A DNA stretch of 64,000 nucleotides from Ditibartonella choladocola. Lineage in GTDB: Bacteria; Pseudomonadota; Alphaproteobacteria; Rhizobiales; Rhizobiaceae. The DNA lies in assembly GCF_002007565.1 (NCBI RefSeq), contig NZ_CP015625.1, positions 2,232,001-2,296,000 on the forward strand, read 5' to 3'. The position numbers and the translations under genes are program-made. This document shows, piece after piece, positions 45,528-55,340 of the stretch. The notes under the pieces are model-generated. The model was not told the origin of the DNA. It saw only the letters and a list, made by a program, of their open reading frames with translations, and did not search any database. Every line of letters starts with the position of its first letter. Positions within the stretch are counted from its first letter, which is position 1.

Positions 45528-46787
45528 TCAAAATCGGTCAACCCGATATGGCGTCATATCCATGCCAATCGGGATATTGGTCATCATATCGGCGATCAAT
45601 TGAGCAGTTGTCGCACTATAGGTTACTCCGAGATGCCCGTGTCCGGTGGCATAAAACAGGTTTTTAACCTTGGCCGACGGGCTTATAATCGGCACGGTGT
45701 CGGGTAAAGCCGGGCGATGTCCCATCCACTCGGTCGCATCTTCTACCGTTAATTCTGGCAGAGCTTCTTTTGCATGGCGAACAGTTATTTTCGAGCGTCG
45801 ATAATCGGGGGCAGCGTCAAGCCCCGCCATTTCAACCGTTCCGCCTACGCGAATACCACCGGCAGTCGGTGTCACCATAAACGCTCGTGCCGGCCAGATA
45901 ATGGAATGGCGTAAAGAAATATTCGGCTTCATGATCTGGGTATGATAGCCGCGTTCGGTTTCAAGCGGGATCGGCTCGCCCAACAGTTTGGAAAGTCTAC
46001 CGGTATAAGCACCGGCTGATAAGACTGCTTCATCAACAGCGACCGTGCGCCCGTCGGCCAATTGTATGAAACGGATTTGATCGTCTGTCTTCCGGAAACC
46101 CGTGACTTCGCCTTTTAAAACTTCGCCACCATTAGCGAGAAAAGCGGCAAGGAATTTTTGAACCAGTAAATAAGGGTCGGATACCGACTTATTATCGGGA
46201 AACAATAAGCCACAATGGATATGATCGGTAATTGCAGGTTCAAGATCTTTTACATCTTTGGCCGATAAAATTCGATAATCAAAACCGTAACGCTCCAATG
46301 TCGAGATATGGTCATTATCATTATCAAGTTCGGCCTTACTGCCATAGAGGCTTATACACCCTTCAGAACTCAGTGCATCCCGATTGTCAATTCCATCCAG
46401 CATGGATTGAAGATCTGTCAATGCGCGATGGCACAGCGCCGCTCCCGCAGCCGAAAGGGCTTCCATTGTTTTGGGGCGGGCAGCCTTCAAAAAGCGTACC
46501 AACCAGAAAGCCATGCGCGGCAAATAGGCAGGCCGGATAGACACCGGCCCTTCCGGATCAAAAACCCATTTGGGAATTTGTGATAAAATAGACGGGCGGG
46601 AAGAGGGAAGAAACTCGGTCACCGCAATACTTGCCATATTGCCGAATGAAGCACCACGCCCCGGCTCGTTTCTGTCAATAAGAACGACAGATTTTCCGCG
46701 TTTTTGCAATTCATAGGCTATGGTTGTACCGATAATACCCGCGCCCAGAACTGCGACCCTTGTTTTTTTATCCTCCCGCATACCCAT
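45528..46787 (-). CDS. FAD-dependent D-amino-acid dehydrogenase (D-hydroxyproline type)
   Basis: A 419-residue DadA/DAO-type flavoenzyme with the dinucleotide fold VLGAGIIGTTIAYELQKRG near residues 13-31 and a C-terminal GHGHLGVTYSATTAQLIADM motif. In hydroxyproline pathways such an enzyme oxidises cis-4-hydroxy-D-proline, the product of the epimerase, to pyrroline-4-hydroxy-2-carboxylate, the substrate of the adjacent DapA-like enzyme. The gene order epimerase, ALDH, SDR, oxidase, deaminase supports that role. GGGGTG precedes the start. Confidence 0.85.
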   Translation of the reverse strand: MGMREDKKTRVAVLGAGIIGTTIAYELQKRGKSVVLIDRNEPGRGASFGNMASIAVTEFLPSSRPSILSQIPKWVFDPEGPVSIRPAYLPRMAFWLVRFLKAARPKTMEALSAAGAALCHRALTDLQSMLDGIDNRDALSSEGCISLYGSKAELDNDNDHISTLERYGFDYRILSAKDVKDLEPAITDHIHCGLLFPDNKSVSDPYLLVQKFLAAFLANGGEVLKGEVTGFRKTDDQIRFIQLADGRTVAVDEAVLSAGAYTGRLSKLLGEPIPLETERGYHTQIMKPNISLRHSIIWPARAFMVTPTAGGIRVGGTVEMAGLDAAPDYRRSKITVRHAKEALPELTVEDATEWMGHRPALPDTVPIISPSAKVKNLFYATGHGHLGVTYSATTAQLIADMMTNIPIGMDMTPYRVDRF

Positions 46788-46790
46788 TTT

Positions 46791-47666
46791 TCACCCCAAA
46801 ACCGGTTCCATAGCCTTTGCAAAAGCTTTTTTCTCGTCAGCCGAAAGTGCAAGCAATGGACGGCGTCCAAGACCAACAGGCGTTCCGGCCAATTCGCATC
46901 CATATTTTACCTTTTCAACAAACTTGCCGCTTTCAAGCGATGACATGGCGGCATAAATGGTTTGCATCTTGCTGCGGGCCGCCATCCAATCACCGCTTTC
47001 GATTTTGTTAACCAGATCAACGCAGGCTTTCGCCATACAATTGGCAGGGCCACAGATCCAGCATGTTGCACCCCAAAGATAGAAGTCCAGTGTCTGGTCG
47101 TCCGAACCATTTGCAAGCTGGTAACGATCCCCGTAACGCATACGAATATCAATCGCGCGCAACAGGTTTCCACTGGATTCCTTAATGCCGATAATACGTG
47201 GCTCATTGACAAAAGCGTCCATCACGTCTAGCCCCACCTCGACACCGACTTTTGGCGGATAATTATAAAGAATAATATTCACATCCACTGCATCGAGCAC
47301 CGCCTGATAATGGGAAATCAGTTCGTCAACGGCAGGCGTGGCATAATAGGGTGAAGACAGAAGAACAGTGTCATAACCGAGATCGCGGGCGCGTTTGGTA
47401 TGTTCGATCACTTCCCATGTCGAACCGCCATTGGTACCGGCAATCAACAGCTCGTCCTTATTGGCAAATTCCTTGACGAATTTTAAAACCGAAACACGTT
47501 CTTCGGCTGTCATGGCATTATATTCACCTGTCGAGCCGCATGGTACCCAACCGGAAACACCATCATTGCGAAGCTTGGTCAAAAGCTTTTCAAAAGCCTT
47601 GAAATCGACTTTGAAATCTTCGTCAAAAGGAGTGACAAGTGCGGGCATTACACCTTTTAATTTCAT
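46791..47666 (-). CDS. DapA-like pyrroline-4-hydroxy-2-carboxylate deaminase
   Basis: A 291-residue DapA/NAL-family aldolase-fold enzyme. It shows GSTGEYNAMTAEER, the Tyr of NIILYNYPPKVG and the Schiff-base lysine in GIKESSGN near residue 162. The position between a D-amino-acid dehydrogenase and an amino-acid importer indicates the pyrroline-4-hydroxy-2-carboxylate deaminase of hydroxyproline breakdown, giving 2-oxoglutarate semialdehyde. The start at 47666 follows GGAG at ideal spacing; longer starts overlap the permease gene. Confidence 0.85.
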   Translation of the reverse strand: MKLKGVMPALVTPFDEDFKVDFKAFEKLLTKLRNDGVSGWVPCGSTGEYNAMTAEERVSVLKFVKEFANKDELLIAGTNGGSTWEVIEHTKRARDLGYDTVLLSSPYYATPAVDELISHYQAVLDAVDVNIILYNYPPKVGVEVGLDVMDAFVNEPRIIGIKESSGNLLRAIDIRMRYGDRYQLANGSDDQTLDFYLWGATCWICGPANCMAKACVDLVNKIESGDWMAARSKMQTIYAAMSSLESGKFVEKVKYGCELAGTPVGLGRRPLLALSADEKKAFAKAMEPVLG

Positions 47667-47691
47667 AATTTTCTCCATTGTTGAATGATTG

Positions 47692-48399
47692 TTACATCGA
47701 GAAACGCTTGAGAATGCGTTTTTCAAAAAATGTTACGCACCTTGCCAGTGGAAAGCCGATGGCAAAGTAAATAATGGCGACAGTTGTGAGAACTTCCACC
47801 GGACGGGCGGTTGCATTGGAAATGTTCTGCCCGACAAACATAAGATCAGCCATGCCGACAGCCGAAACCAGCGCACTTTCCTTGAATAGCGCGATACAAT
47901 TGGAAAGAAGTGTCGGAATGGCACGTAACACCGCTTGCGGAAACACAATATAAAGTGTGCGCACGGCTGGCGTCAGGCCGAGTGCGATACAGGCATCATA
48001 TTGTTCTTTGCCAACATTTTTTAGCGATGCACGGAAGGTTTCACTGCTGATCGCCCCCATATAAATCGTAAGCGCCAATATGGCGGAAAATGAATTGCTG
48101 AGCTCCACTCCCAATAGAACAGGCAAACAAAAGAAAATCCAGAAAAGCTGTATCAGCACCGGAGTTCCACGGAAAAATTCCACATAGATTCCCGAAAAAA
48201 AGCGCAAAAACCAATGTTTCGACGTGCGAAACAGGCTTGTTACAAAGCCTAACAGCGCGCCCAATGTAATACAGATCACGGTTAACTTTAATGTTGTTAC
48301 CAATCCCCATAAAAGGGCATATTTGAAACGCCATACGACAGAAAAATCCAATGAGGAAATGAAGTTCACAAAGCTGCTTGTTTCAAAAGACATCTTCAT
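47692..48399 (-). CDS. amino-acid ABC transporter permease (HisMQ type), first
   Basis: A 235-residue inner-membrane permease with about five membrane segments and the His/Glu/Gln/Arg/opine-family cytoplasmic loop around ALGLTPAVRTLYIVFPQAVLRAIP. It pairs with the adjacent permease to form the channel of a polar amino-acid importer. The neighbourhood of hydroxyproline-type catabolic genes suggests hydroxyproline or a related imino acid as substrate. Confidence 0.88.
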   Translation of the reverse strand: MKMSFETSSFVNFISSLDFSVVWRFKYALLWGLVTTLKLTVICITLGALLGFVTSLFRTSKHWFLRFFSGIYVEFFRGTPVLIQLFWIFFCLPVLLGVELSNSFSAILALTIYMGAISSETFRASLKNVGKEQYDACIALGLTPAVRTLYIVFPQAVLRAIPTLLSNCIALFKESALVSAVGMADLMFVGQNISNATARPVEVLTTVAIIYFAIGFPLARCVTFFEKRILKRFSM

Positions 48400-48405
48400 C
48401 CCCCG

Positions 48406-49074
48406 CTAACTGCTCATGATTTCGCGGCGTTTTTCCATCCATCCGACAAATTGCGAAACGGGATAGGAAATGGCAAAATAGATCAAGGCAACGATCGTAA
48501 ATGTCTCTATCGGGCGAAAATTGTTGGTAGCCAATGATTTGCCGGCATACATCAGGTCGTTGACGGCAACGAGGGCCACCAATGCGCTCTGTTGAAAAAT
48601 GACAATTCCATTTGTCAACAAAACCGGCAAAGACGACCGGAAAGCGGTCGGCAATATGATATAGCGTATCCGCTGGAATGGCGTAAATCCCAGTGCAATG
48701 CCGGCATCTATATGTTCGCGCGGTACATTCTGGATTGCCGAACGATAAGCTTCGGCATTGAAGGCAACGAGATTTAACGACAATGCGATTATTCCCATCG
48801 TAACCGGCGGCAAAAACCAGTTGAACATCATCGGCACGCAGTAAAAAAACCAGACGATCTGCACCATTGCCGGTGTACAGCGATAAAATTCGACAAAAGC
48901 AATAAAAGGCATTCTTAATATTGCGTATTTGTTGAATAAAAACAGTGCAACAATGAACCCGAATGTCAGGCCGATAGCATTGGCAGCCAATGTCAATTGC
49001 AAGGTAACACCCAAGCCGTCCCATAGCGGCTGCATATTGCGAAAGACGGAATTGAAGTCGAAATGATAATTCAT
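48406..49074 (-). CDS. amino-acid ABC transporter permease (HisMQ type), second
   Basis: A 222-residue permease of the same family with a matching loop GIALGFTPFQRIRYIILPTAFRSSLP. It lies six bases upstream of the first permease and eight bases downstream of the ATPase gene, so the three are one operon. Together they should form a heterodimeric importer fed by the periplasmic protein at 49930. Confidence 0.88.
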   Translation of the reverse strand: MNYHFDFNSVFRNMQPLWDGLGVTLQLTLAANAIGLTFGFIVALFLFNKYAILRMPFIAFVEFYRCTPAMVQIVWFFYCVPMMFNWFLPPVTMGIIALSLNLVAFNAEAYRSAIQNVPREHIDAGIALGFTPFQRIRYIILPTAFRSSLPVLLTNGIVIFQQSALVALVAVNDLMYAGKSLATNNFRPIETFTIVALIYFAISYPVSQFVGWMEKRREIMSS

Positions 49075-49082
49075 TTTTCCCC

Positions 49083-49859
49083 CTATTCGCCAATCCGGAA
49101 AACGCGCTTGATAAATTCCCTTGTCCGCTCGTTTTCGGGCGTTCCCAAAACCTGCTCGCGCGGCCCGTCTTCAACAACAACGCCACCGGCACAGAAAATA
49201 ACCCTTGAAGCAATATTTCTGGCAAAGCCCATATCATGCGTGACGATCATCATTGGCAGGGATTGCTCGGCCAGATCCATCATGACATTTTCGATTTCGC
49301 TCACCAGTTCCGGATCAAGAGCCGATGTGACTTCATCAAACAGCAACAGTTTGGGATCAAGCATCAGCGCACGGGCAATAGCCACACGTTGTTTCTGACC
49401 ACCGGAAAGCTGCGCGGGAAAAACTTTGGCTTTCGATGCAAGGCCGAAACGTTCCAACAATTCCATTGCCCGATCAATAGCCGAGGCTTTGGCTTCCTTG
49501 TTAATTTTAACCGGTGCCAAAATCAGATTGTCGAGAATATTCAGGTGCGGAAATAAAGTATAATGCTGAAAAACCATGCCGATCGAACGGCGGATTTTTG
49601 TATCAATGACAGTTTTATTGTTTTTCGGATTGACAGAAATATAAGGGGAACCTTCCAGCGCAACGGTTCCCCCTTTGATTTCCTCCAATCCCATAACAAC
49701 GCGCAATAATGTACTTTTTCCCCCGCCACTCGGCCCGATAACAACCAGACGCTCTCCGGCTGTCATATCGACGTTGATGCCCTTCAGCACATCGAGCGCA
49801 CCGTAACTCTTCCGGACATCTTTCATGCTGATAAGGGGAGTTTTGTCGATCGCTTCCAT
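49083..49859 (-). CDS. amino-acid ABC transporter ATPase
   Basis: A 258-residue ABC ATPase with Walker A GPSGGGKST, signature LSGGQKQRV and Walker B LLFDEVTSALDPE, typical of the HisP/GlnQ group. ATG at 49859 follows GGAG; an earlier in-frame ATG at 49886 lacks a ribosome site. It powers the importer encoded by its neighbours. Confidence 0.92.
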   Translation of the reverse strand: MEAIDKTPLISMKDVRKSYGALDVLKGINVDMTAGERLVVIGPSGGGKSTLLRVVMGLEEIKGGTVALEGSPYISVNPKNNKTVIDTKIRRSIGMVFQHYTLFPHLNILDNLILAPVKINKEAKASAIDRAMELLERFGLASKAKVFPAQLSGGQKQRVAIARALMLDPKLLLFDEVTSALDPELVSEIENVMMDLAEQSLPMMIVTHDMGFARNIASRVIFCAGGVVVEDGPREQVLGTPENERTREFIKRVFRIGE

Positions 49860-49929
49860 CTGATGCTCCTCCGCATTTTGAAGCAATATTGAAAAAGCCG
49901 GCGGCTGTTTGACCGCCAGTTTTTATGAA

Positions 49930-50784
49930 TTATTTCCCTACATTTTCCAATGATTGTGCTGTTGCTTCTTCAACCAGTCTGTCGACTTCTCCATCCGCCA
50001 CTTTTCCTTCAAGAAAAATATCGACAACAGCAACATCCGCGGGACTTAACTCTCTTGATAAAGCAAAGGAAATTCCTTGCTTGGCAAGCGCCGGTTCGGG
50101 AATGAATTCGACCGCCCATGAAGCATTGGCTTGCTTGAACAGTTTGTTTGAATCCGATGCATCGGCCAGAATGTCGGCGCGCCGCGACATTACCGACAAT
50201 CTTGCTTCGTCGCCGCCGGTAAGCCGCATAAGGGTTGCATTTTTCAAGGTCGCCGTTAGTGCCTTATCCCAGGCTGTTCCGGACATGACCGCCACTGTTA
50301 TACCGGGTTTATCAATATCTTCGATTTTTACCGGATGTTCAGGTATTTTTGTGTTGGCTTTATTATAAACAAAAGAAACCTGATATTGCACCGCCGGAAC
50401 AGTAAACTGGGCAGCCATAGCCCTTAACGGAGTTCTGTTCAGTGCCATCGCCATATCCCACTTGCTGGCTTGCAATCCGGCAACAAGATTATCCCATGTT
50501 GTATCGACGAATTCGGCTTTTACCTGCAAGACATCGGCAAATTGGCGGCATAACTCGACAAAAAAGCCGGAATAATGGCCTGACTGCGGATCTCGCATGA
50601 CATAGGGAGAAGCAATAGCCGCGCCGCATTTCAAGACGCCGCGCTTTTGTACCTCTTGCCAATAACTGCCAGTTGATTGCGCTTCTCCCTGCATCACCAT
50701 TCCGGCAATCTGGGTGCTTGCCAAAACACCCACAAAAGCCATTTTTCGACACATTAAAGCAATTTTGCGAAATGATATTGTCAT
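49930..50784 (-). CDS. amino-acid ABC transporter substrate-binding protein
   Basis: A 284-residue periplasmic binding protein with a signal peptide ending near GEAQS and a family-3 solute-binding fold (CGAAIASPYVMRDPQSG, then DTTWDNLVAGLQASKWDM). GGGAGG precedes the start. It is the first gene of the catabolic/import operon read away from the GntR gene, and the paired palindromes at 50798-50859 lie in its promoter region. Confidence 0.9.
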   Translation of the reverse strand: MTISFRKIALMCRKMAFVGVLASTQIAGMVMQGEAQSTGSYWQEVQKRGVLKCGAAIASPYVMRDPQSGHYSGFFVELCRQFADVLQVKAEFVDTTWDNLVAGLQASKWDMAMALNRTPLRAMAAQFTVPAVQYQVSFVYNKANTKIPEHPVKIEDIDKPGITVAVMSGTAWDKALTATLKNATLMRLTGGDEARLSVMSRRADILADASDSNKLFKQANASWAVEFIPEPALAKQGISFALSRELSPADVAVVDIFLEGKVADGEVDRLVEEATAQSLENVGK

Positions 50785-50797
50785 GATCCTCCCTTTC

Positions 50798-50859
50798 TTG
50801 ACAATGTCGACATTTTGTCGTTTTTAAGCAGTATGTCGTCAATGTGTCGACATTGTCAA
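50798..50859. promoter_or_regulatory. paired palindromic operator between importer and GntR genes
   Basis: TTGACAATGTCGACA (50798-50812) and its exact complement TGTCGACATTGTCAA (50845-50859) form a perfect 15-base inverted repeat, and each arm itself contains the palindrome TGTCGACA. This is two operator sites 47 bases apart centre to centre between divergent promoters, the layout expected for a GntR/FCD repressor controlling itself and the catabolic operon. Confidence 0.8.
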
Positions 50860-50906
50860 GCGGCAAATTTCCGTAATCGACAAAACAGGGAAAAATAGTT
50901 ATAGAA

Positions 50907-51635
50907 ATGAAGAGATCGAAAGTTGTTAAGATGTATATGCCGAAAGACCAGAAGAAAAAATCCGGCTCGCGCCTCGTCTATGACACGTTATATTATGAAA
51001 TTCTGTGTCTCAAACTAAAGCCGGGACAGATGTTGGATGAAACCTCGCTTGCCGAGAGGTTCGAGCTTTCGCGTTCGCCAATAAGGGAAGCATTGATCCG
51101 TTTGGCAAATGACAATCTGGTTGTGACACTTGCCAATAGAACAACGATTGTCGCGCCAATCGAATTGGCAACTTTTCCCAAATATGTCGAGGCATTGGAT
51201 ATTGCTCAACGCATGAATACGCGTCTTGCCGCGCGTTTCAGAACGAATGAAGATATAAAAATAATTGAAAAACGGCTGAAAGAATTTGAACAGGCTGTCG
51301 CGCGCAACGTTCATCTTGCTATGTCGGAAACGAATAAGCAATTTCATTTGGCCATCGCTTATGCCGGACGCAATCCTTATCTTACAGACTTCTATTCCCG
51401 TCTTTTAAATGAGGGGCAAAGAATGATGCACTTACATTTCGAGTATCTGGAGCGCACCAATGAGGGTTATCTCTTGACAGACGAACATCAGCTCATGCTT
51501 GATGCAATCATTGCGCAGGATGTCGAGGAATGTGACAGACTTGCGCATGAACATACGCGCCAATATCAGGAAAGTTTTATCGACTTTATGCGTGAAAATT
51601 ATGCTGCCGATGTTAAATTATCAGTGGGCAATTAG
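50907..51635 (+). CDS. GntR-family (FCD) regulator of the hydroxyproline-type cluster
   Basis: A 242-residue GntR regulator: winged helix around residues 25-85 with ETSLAERFELSRSPIREALIRL, then an FCD ligand domain. It is divergent from the importer operon, with a double palindromic operator between them, so it most likely represses the cluster until its substrate is present. Starts at 50931 or 50937 are possible alternatives, since no strong ribosome site precedes 50907. Confidence 0.9.
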   Translation: MKRSKVVKMYMPKDQKKKSGSRLVYDTLYYEILCLKLKPGQMLDETSLAERFELSRSPIREALIRLANDNLVVTLANRTTIVAPIELATFPKYVEALDIAQRMNTRLAARFRTNEDIKIIEKRLKEFEQAVARNVHLAMSETNKQFHLAIAYAGRNPYLTDFYSRLLNEGQRMMHLHFEYLERTNEGYLLTDEHQLMLDAIIAQDVEECDRLAHEHTRQYQESFIDFMRENYAADVKLSVGN

Positions 51636-52351
51636 GGTCTTAACCGGTCAACAGGTATCCAAGCTAACGGCTACTATGATCTAGGCCTGCAAGCTGGACA
51701 TTTAAGAGCATCTGTCAAAACCGGTTGTCATTTATTGCCAATCCCTGATTTCAGATAACAGGATTTTGTCTTGTGAAGCTGTTACGGTTCGCGATTTTAA
51801 AACCGCTCTGCTTTGAAACTTACTTCATAGCAGAATGGCAATTCCGATCAATTCTCGAACGAGCCTGATCGTATTCATAATAAATGCAGTAATTTTTTCA
51901 AAAAACTTTTTGTTTTATTGCAAATCTATTTTGTTTGCTCGCAAATCTATTTTATTTTATTGCAACTCTATTTTGTTAACCGTGTGGCCTTCAACAAAAG
52001 CTTTCTTACCTGCTCTGGCAGATTGTCCGACCGCATCAATTCTTTTTCATTTTCTGAACGCGCAAGGTGTCTTATATCGCAATTTTTGAGATACTCGAAA
52101 ATTCACCTCGCACCTTATCGGGACGATGAAATTTTCAAAAAGAAAGATCGTGCACGTAATTCAAACGGGTTTTCATGGTTTTTAATACCCCGTCAATTGC
52201 CGTGCATTTTTAACCCGACATAAAAAATTTCTATTATCAAGAACTGCTTGAGCTACCAAAACAGGCAGACCAAGCTCACTTCCTCGACACTATTAAGGGT
52301 TCGCACAATTATAGGCACGCATATTTCGTCGTGCTTATCATTCCGCTAATT
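51636..52351. other. intergenic region with a 21-bp tandem repeat
   Basis: About 715 bases without a supported gene. An open frame at 51835-52089 is driven mainly by the tandem repeat at 51899-51982 and lacks a ribosome site. Confidence 0.6.
51899..51982. repeat. 21-bp tandem repeat, four copies
   Basis: Copies begin at 51899 (degenerate), 51920, 51941 and 51962 with an exact 21-base period and core GCAAATCTATTTT (third full copy GCAACTCTATTTT). The unit is two helical turns long and A/T-rich, so it may be a protein-binding array or a remnant iteron. Confidence 0.75.
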
Positions 52352-52753
52352 CTATTTCACACCCTTGGCTGCCGCTTTTATAAGTCCTTCAACAACCTTT
52401 TGCACTTCTCCAAGTGTTGTCGGTGTGTATTTGATCAAATCGGCATTACGAAGCTCGTCAACTTTTTTTAAACCGGAATGGCGACCGTAAACTTTCTCAC
52501 CCTTTTTATTAACCTTTTGCCAAAGGTTCTTCGCCAGGCTTTCCACTCCCTTAATTCCCCCGACATCTTTGTCCACTCCTAATTTACACCATATATTTAG
52601 TGGCGTTTTTAAAGCTTTTTCAAAGGCAAAACAAAGTTTTGAATTTTTGACGAAATAATAATTCATATATACTTCTTGATGTCCTTTTGGATGCTCGTCA
52701 GCAATTTTGTCAAAAATTTCTAAAGCTGCTTTTTTCAACTCTTCTCTATTCAT
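52352..52753 (-). CDS. hypothetical protein of the defence island
   Basis: A 133-residue soluble, lysine-rich protein with GGGGAAA before the ATG. It is predicted to be helical, with no motif that I recognise and no signal peptide. It is the outermost gene of a group that includes a DUF262/HNH protein and a type ISP methyltransferase on the same strand, but about 840 bases separate it from them. A defence role is only suggested by location. Confidence 0.6.
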   Translation of the reverse strand: MNREELKKAALEIFDKIADEHPKGHQEVYMNYYFVKNSKLCFAFEKALKTPLNIWCKLGVDKDVGGIKGVESLAKNLWQKVNKKGEKVYGRHSGLKKVDELRNADLIKYTPTTLGEVQKVVEGLIKAAAKGVK

Positions 52754-53591
52754 AAATATTTCCCCATAATTGCTATTCGCTCAATATTTAAATTTTAACA
52801 GTAAAATCCCGAAGAATGCCGAAGGAATTTACTAATCGAATTCCTCATCCTTGCATAATTTTGGGCGGAGACATAGCGCACAGATTTATGAAAGATTTTA
52901 TTCAACATATTTTTTTGGCTTCATTCAACTTTGTCAGGTTGAATAGCGGAGATTTTGTCGTCAATGCGGTTTGCTGAAAGGCACTATATTGTCTATAGAC
53001 GAAAAGCCACACCATCGCCGACAGACGAGCTTGGTAACGTTTGAGATTGAAAACTTTCAGCAGTGATCGACAGCCCCCCGTATAGTCATCGCGTTCGCGA
53101 GAGACTGAATGTCGAGAAAGCTTTATCAGCGACAAATATTGTCATTACGCGGCAAAGCACTTGAGTAAAACACTTTCCGGCCAAGATCATTTTATTCGCT
53201 TTTTCATTCGGGATTGTTTTAAAGCCTGCGGCTCGCAGGCTTTAAACTGTTTTAACTTTTCAGATGTTGAACTCGTGTAAACCAGTTAATCCATTTTTGA
53301 AGAATACAGAAATTTTGAAGTGTGAACTCCAGTCGAGAGATTTCCATACCAAAAACGTGCTTTTCCGGCATAAAATAAAGCTATTCACCAAAACTTCGAC
53401 CAAACAATTTCTAGAAATTTCCGGCCTGAACCTGTTAACACTCCGTGCTGTTGCAAACTATTTGTGCCAACTGATTTTACAACAATTTATCACAAACAAA
53501 TTTAGAGCGGTATTATTCAATCATTATTGCCTTGAATTGCACGCATATTTTGCCGCATCAACGATTCTATGACCGGAATAGCGTCAATCTC
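52754..53591. other. intergenic region in the defence island
   Basis: About 840 bases. Small open frames at 52902-53135 and 53264-53572 have no ribosome site and no recognisable product. The region carries a strong hairpin at 53218-53246. Confidence 0.55.
53218..53246. terminator. strong GC-rich hairpin with flanking A/T runs
   Basis: Perfect 13-base arms TTTAAAGCCTGCG and CGCAGGCTTTAAA around a three-base loop. It lies 346 bases after the DUF262 gene stop on the minus strand and may end that transcript, or mark a lost gene. Confidence 0.7.
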
Positions 53592-55340
53592 TTAGCTATC
53601 CTTAGAATTTAAATCCCAAATTGCGTCAAAGGTGGAAAGTAGCTCCTCTTGTCTCTTTTCAAGTACTTCAGGTGTCCATTCATTTTCCTGAATAACCTGA
53701 CTTGTCAGTGCAAAATTAGTAACCCCGCTAATGTTTCCATTTTTTGTTTTAAAATATTTTTCTTTTTTTGTCTCGAAATCATAATTTTGTGCGGAAGAAT
53801 TCGTTCGTCCATTTAAAAGCACCAAATTTGCAAGCTTATTGACCCATTCGGCTCTGATTTTTTCATCCGGAAAAGCTTGCGTCCAACTTTCTATATTATC
53901 ACTTGTTTGAGGCAATACATGTTCAATACTAATCGTCTTGTAGTCATAGGTCGCTGATCCAGTGGACAAAAATTCATCTAACCGTAATAACAAAGGCAAT
54001 CTGATAGCAGGCTTATCGTAAATATCACCCTTAAGAATCTCTTTAATTTGCTGCTTCTCGTTATCGCTCAACTTCAAGGCATCAACTATAAAATCAGTTT
54101 GGCTTTCCTTTTCGGCCTTTTGAATAGCCTTTAACAATTCGCCATATTTTGCGATCCTGATGTTAACCATCGTGCGTAAAATAAATTGCCCATAAGCAAA
54201 ACGTTCAAATTTTCTAAAAAATTGGAGTAAAAATTTATCATTATATTGGTAATATTTCATTACTTCGATAGCAGGTGGTAACCAATCGGAGTTATCCAGT
54301 CTATTAAGATATTTGAAATAACGATTAATTTCTTCTGTATCTCTTTCATTTTTTCCAATATATGAACAGTTCTTGATCTGATCATAAGCGTCTACGTATT
54401 CATCCAATGCGTTATCAATGAAGTCTTCCGCATCTTTAAAAGCTGCCTTGGAATTTACGTTTTTAACGTCAATCACATATTCATGGAACTCTTTAAGAAG
54501 CGTTTTACGCAATTTGGTTTTTGCATATATCATACGAATATAGGAAAATAGATTGGTAAAATCCGACCGACCTAATGTTTTTTCAAACCCTTCCCAATCC
54601 TGTGTAAATCTCTCCTGTTTAATAACGGGAATCGAGCTAATAAGTTCGGCCTTTAATAAATCTGCAACTGTTAAACTTAACCCTCTCGCATTCAACACAG
54701 AAAATATACGAAATGCACTTTCCTCATTCGGTGTTTCCACAACGACAAGAAAACAGTTATTCATGATAAATTTGGCAAATTCATATTTGTCATTGTCGGT
54801 TAGCTTAAAAAGCTTTTCCCTTAAAATATTTCTATTTTCTATAATTCTTGCTCTGGAATCTACTTCTTTTTTTAAATCATTAACCTTTGACGTTGCGCCT
54901 TCTTCTTTAATATACTTACAAAAAAATCCCTCATCTTTGTTCCTTAATGTCAAAAGGTACAAATCTTTTGCCGCGCTAATCTGGTCAGACTTGAATATTC
55001 TACTATGTAAATCTTTGGAAAAAACGTTAAATTCAATCGACGAGCTTAATTGATCACGCAATATAGCGAGTAAAATTGTTATTGTTGTTAAACGTTGTTG
55101 GCCATCTATAATATCGGAATTTGGTTTATAGGGATCCTTTTTCAACACCAGACTGCCGAGAAAATAAGAATCCCCCTCGCTCGTTTTATTTTGATAAGCA
55201 TCAAATAAATCGTCAAATAGTTCCGCAGCATTATCTTTTGTCCATGAATATGGGCGTTGATAAGACGGTACGGAAAATACGTAATTGCCACTAAAGATAC
55301 TATCGAGAGATTTCTCTTGAGCCTTTATGTTGTCGTGCAT
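53592..55340 (-). CDS. DUF262/DUF1524 GmrSD-like defence protein
   Basis: A 582-residue protein with an N-terminal DUF262 ParB-like nucleotide-hydrolysing domain (VPSYQRPYSW and DGQQRLTT near residue 80) and a C-terminal DUF1524 HNH nuclease domain (IEHVLPQ, then KLANLVLLNGRTNSS). This is the layout of GmrSD-type enzymes, type IV systems that cut modified phage DNA. The ATG at 55340 follows GGAGGG. It shares strand and neighbourhood with a truncated type ISP enzyme, forming a small defence island. Activity and target are not known. Confidence 0.9.
   Translation of the reverse strand: MHDNIKAQEKSLDSIFSGNYVFSVPSYQRPYSWTKDNAAELFDDLFDAYQNKTSEGDSYFLGSLVLKKDPYKPNSDIIDGQQRLTTITILLAILRDQLSSSIEFNVFSKDLHSRIFKSDQISAAKDLYLLTLRNKDEGFFCKYIKEEGATSKVNDLKKEVDSRARIIENRNILREKLFKLTDNDKYEFAKFIMNNCFLVVVETPNEESAFRIFSVLNARGLSLTVADLLKAELISSIPVIKQERFTQDWEGFEKTLGRSDFTNLFSYIRMIYAKTKLRKTLLKEFHEYVIDVKNVNSKAAFKDAEDFIDNALDEYVDAYDQIKNCSYIGKNERDTEEINRYFKYLNRLDNSDWLPPAIEVMKYYQYNDKFLLQFFRKFERFAYGQFILRTMVNIRIAKYGELLKAIQKAEKESQTDFIVDALKLSDNEKQQIKEILKGDIYDKPAIRLPLLLRLDEFLSTGSATYDYKTISIEHVLPQTSDNIESWTQAFPDEKIRAEWVNKLANLVLLNGRTNSSAQNYDFETKKEKYFKTKNGNISGVTNFALTSQVIQENEWTPEVLEKRQEELLSTFDAIWDLNSKDS

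Noticed and set aside
51835-52089. An 84-residue plus-strand frame with a seven-residue repeat
   Set aside because: The repeat comes from the 21-bp tandem DNA repeat; no ribosome site and no plausible protein.
52902-53135. A 77-residue minus-strand frame that I first took for a transposase fragment
   Set aside because: No transposase motif holds up on rereading, and there is no start signal.
53264-53572. A 102-residue plus-strand frame in the defence island
   Set aside because: No start signal, antisense-like composition, no recognisable domain.
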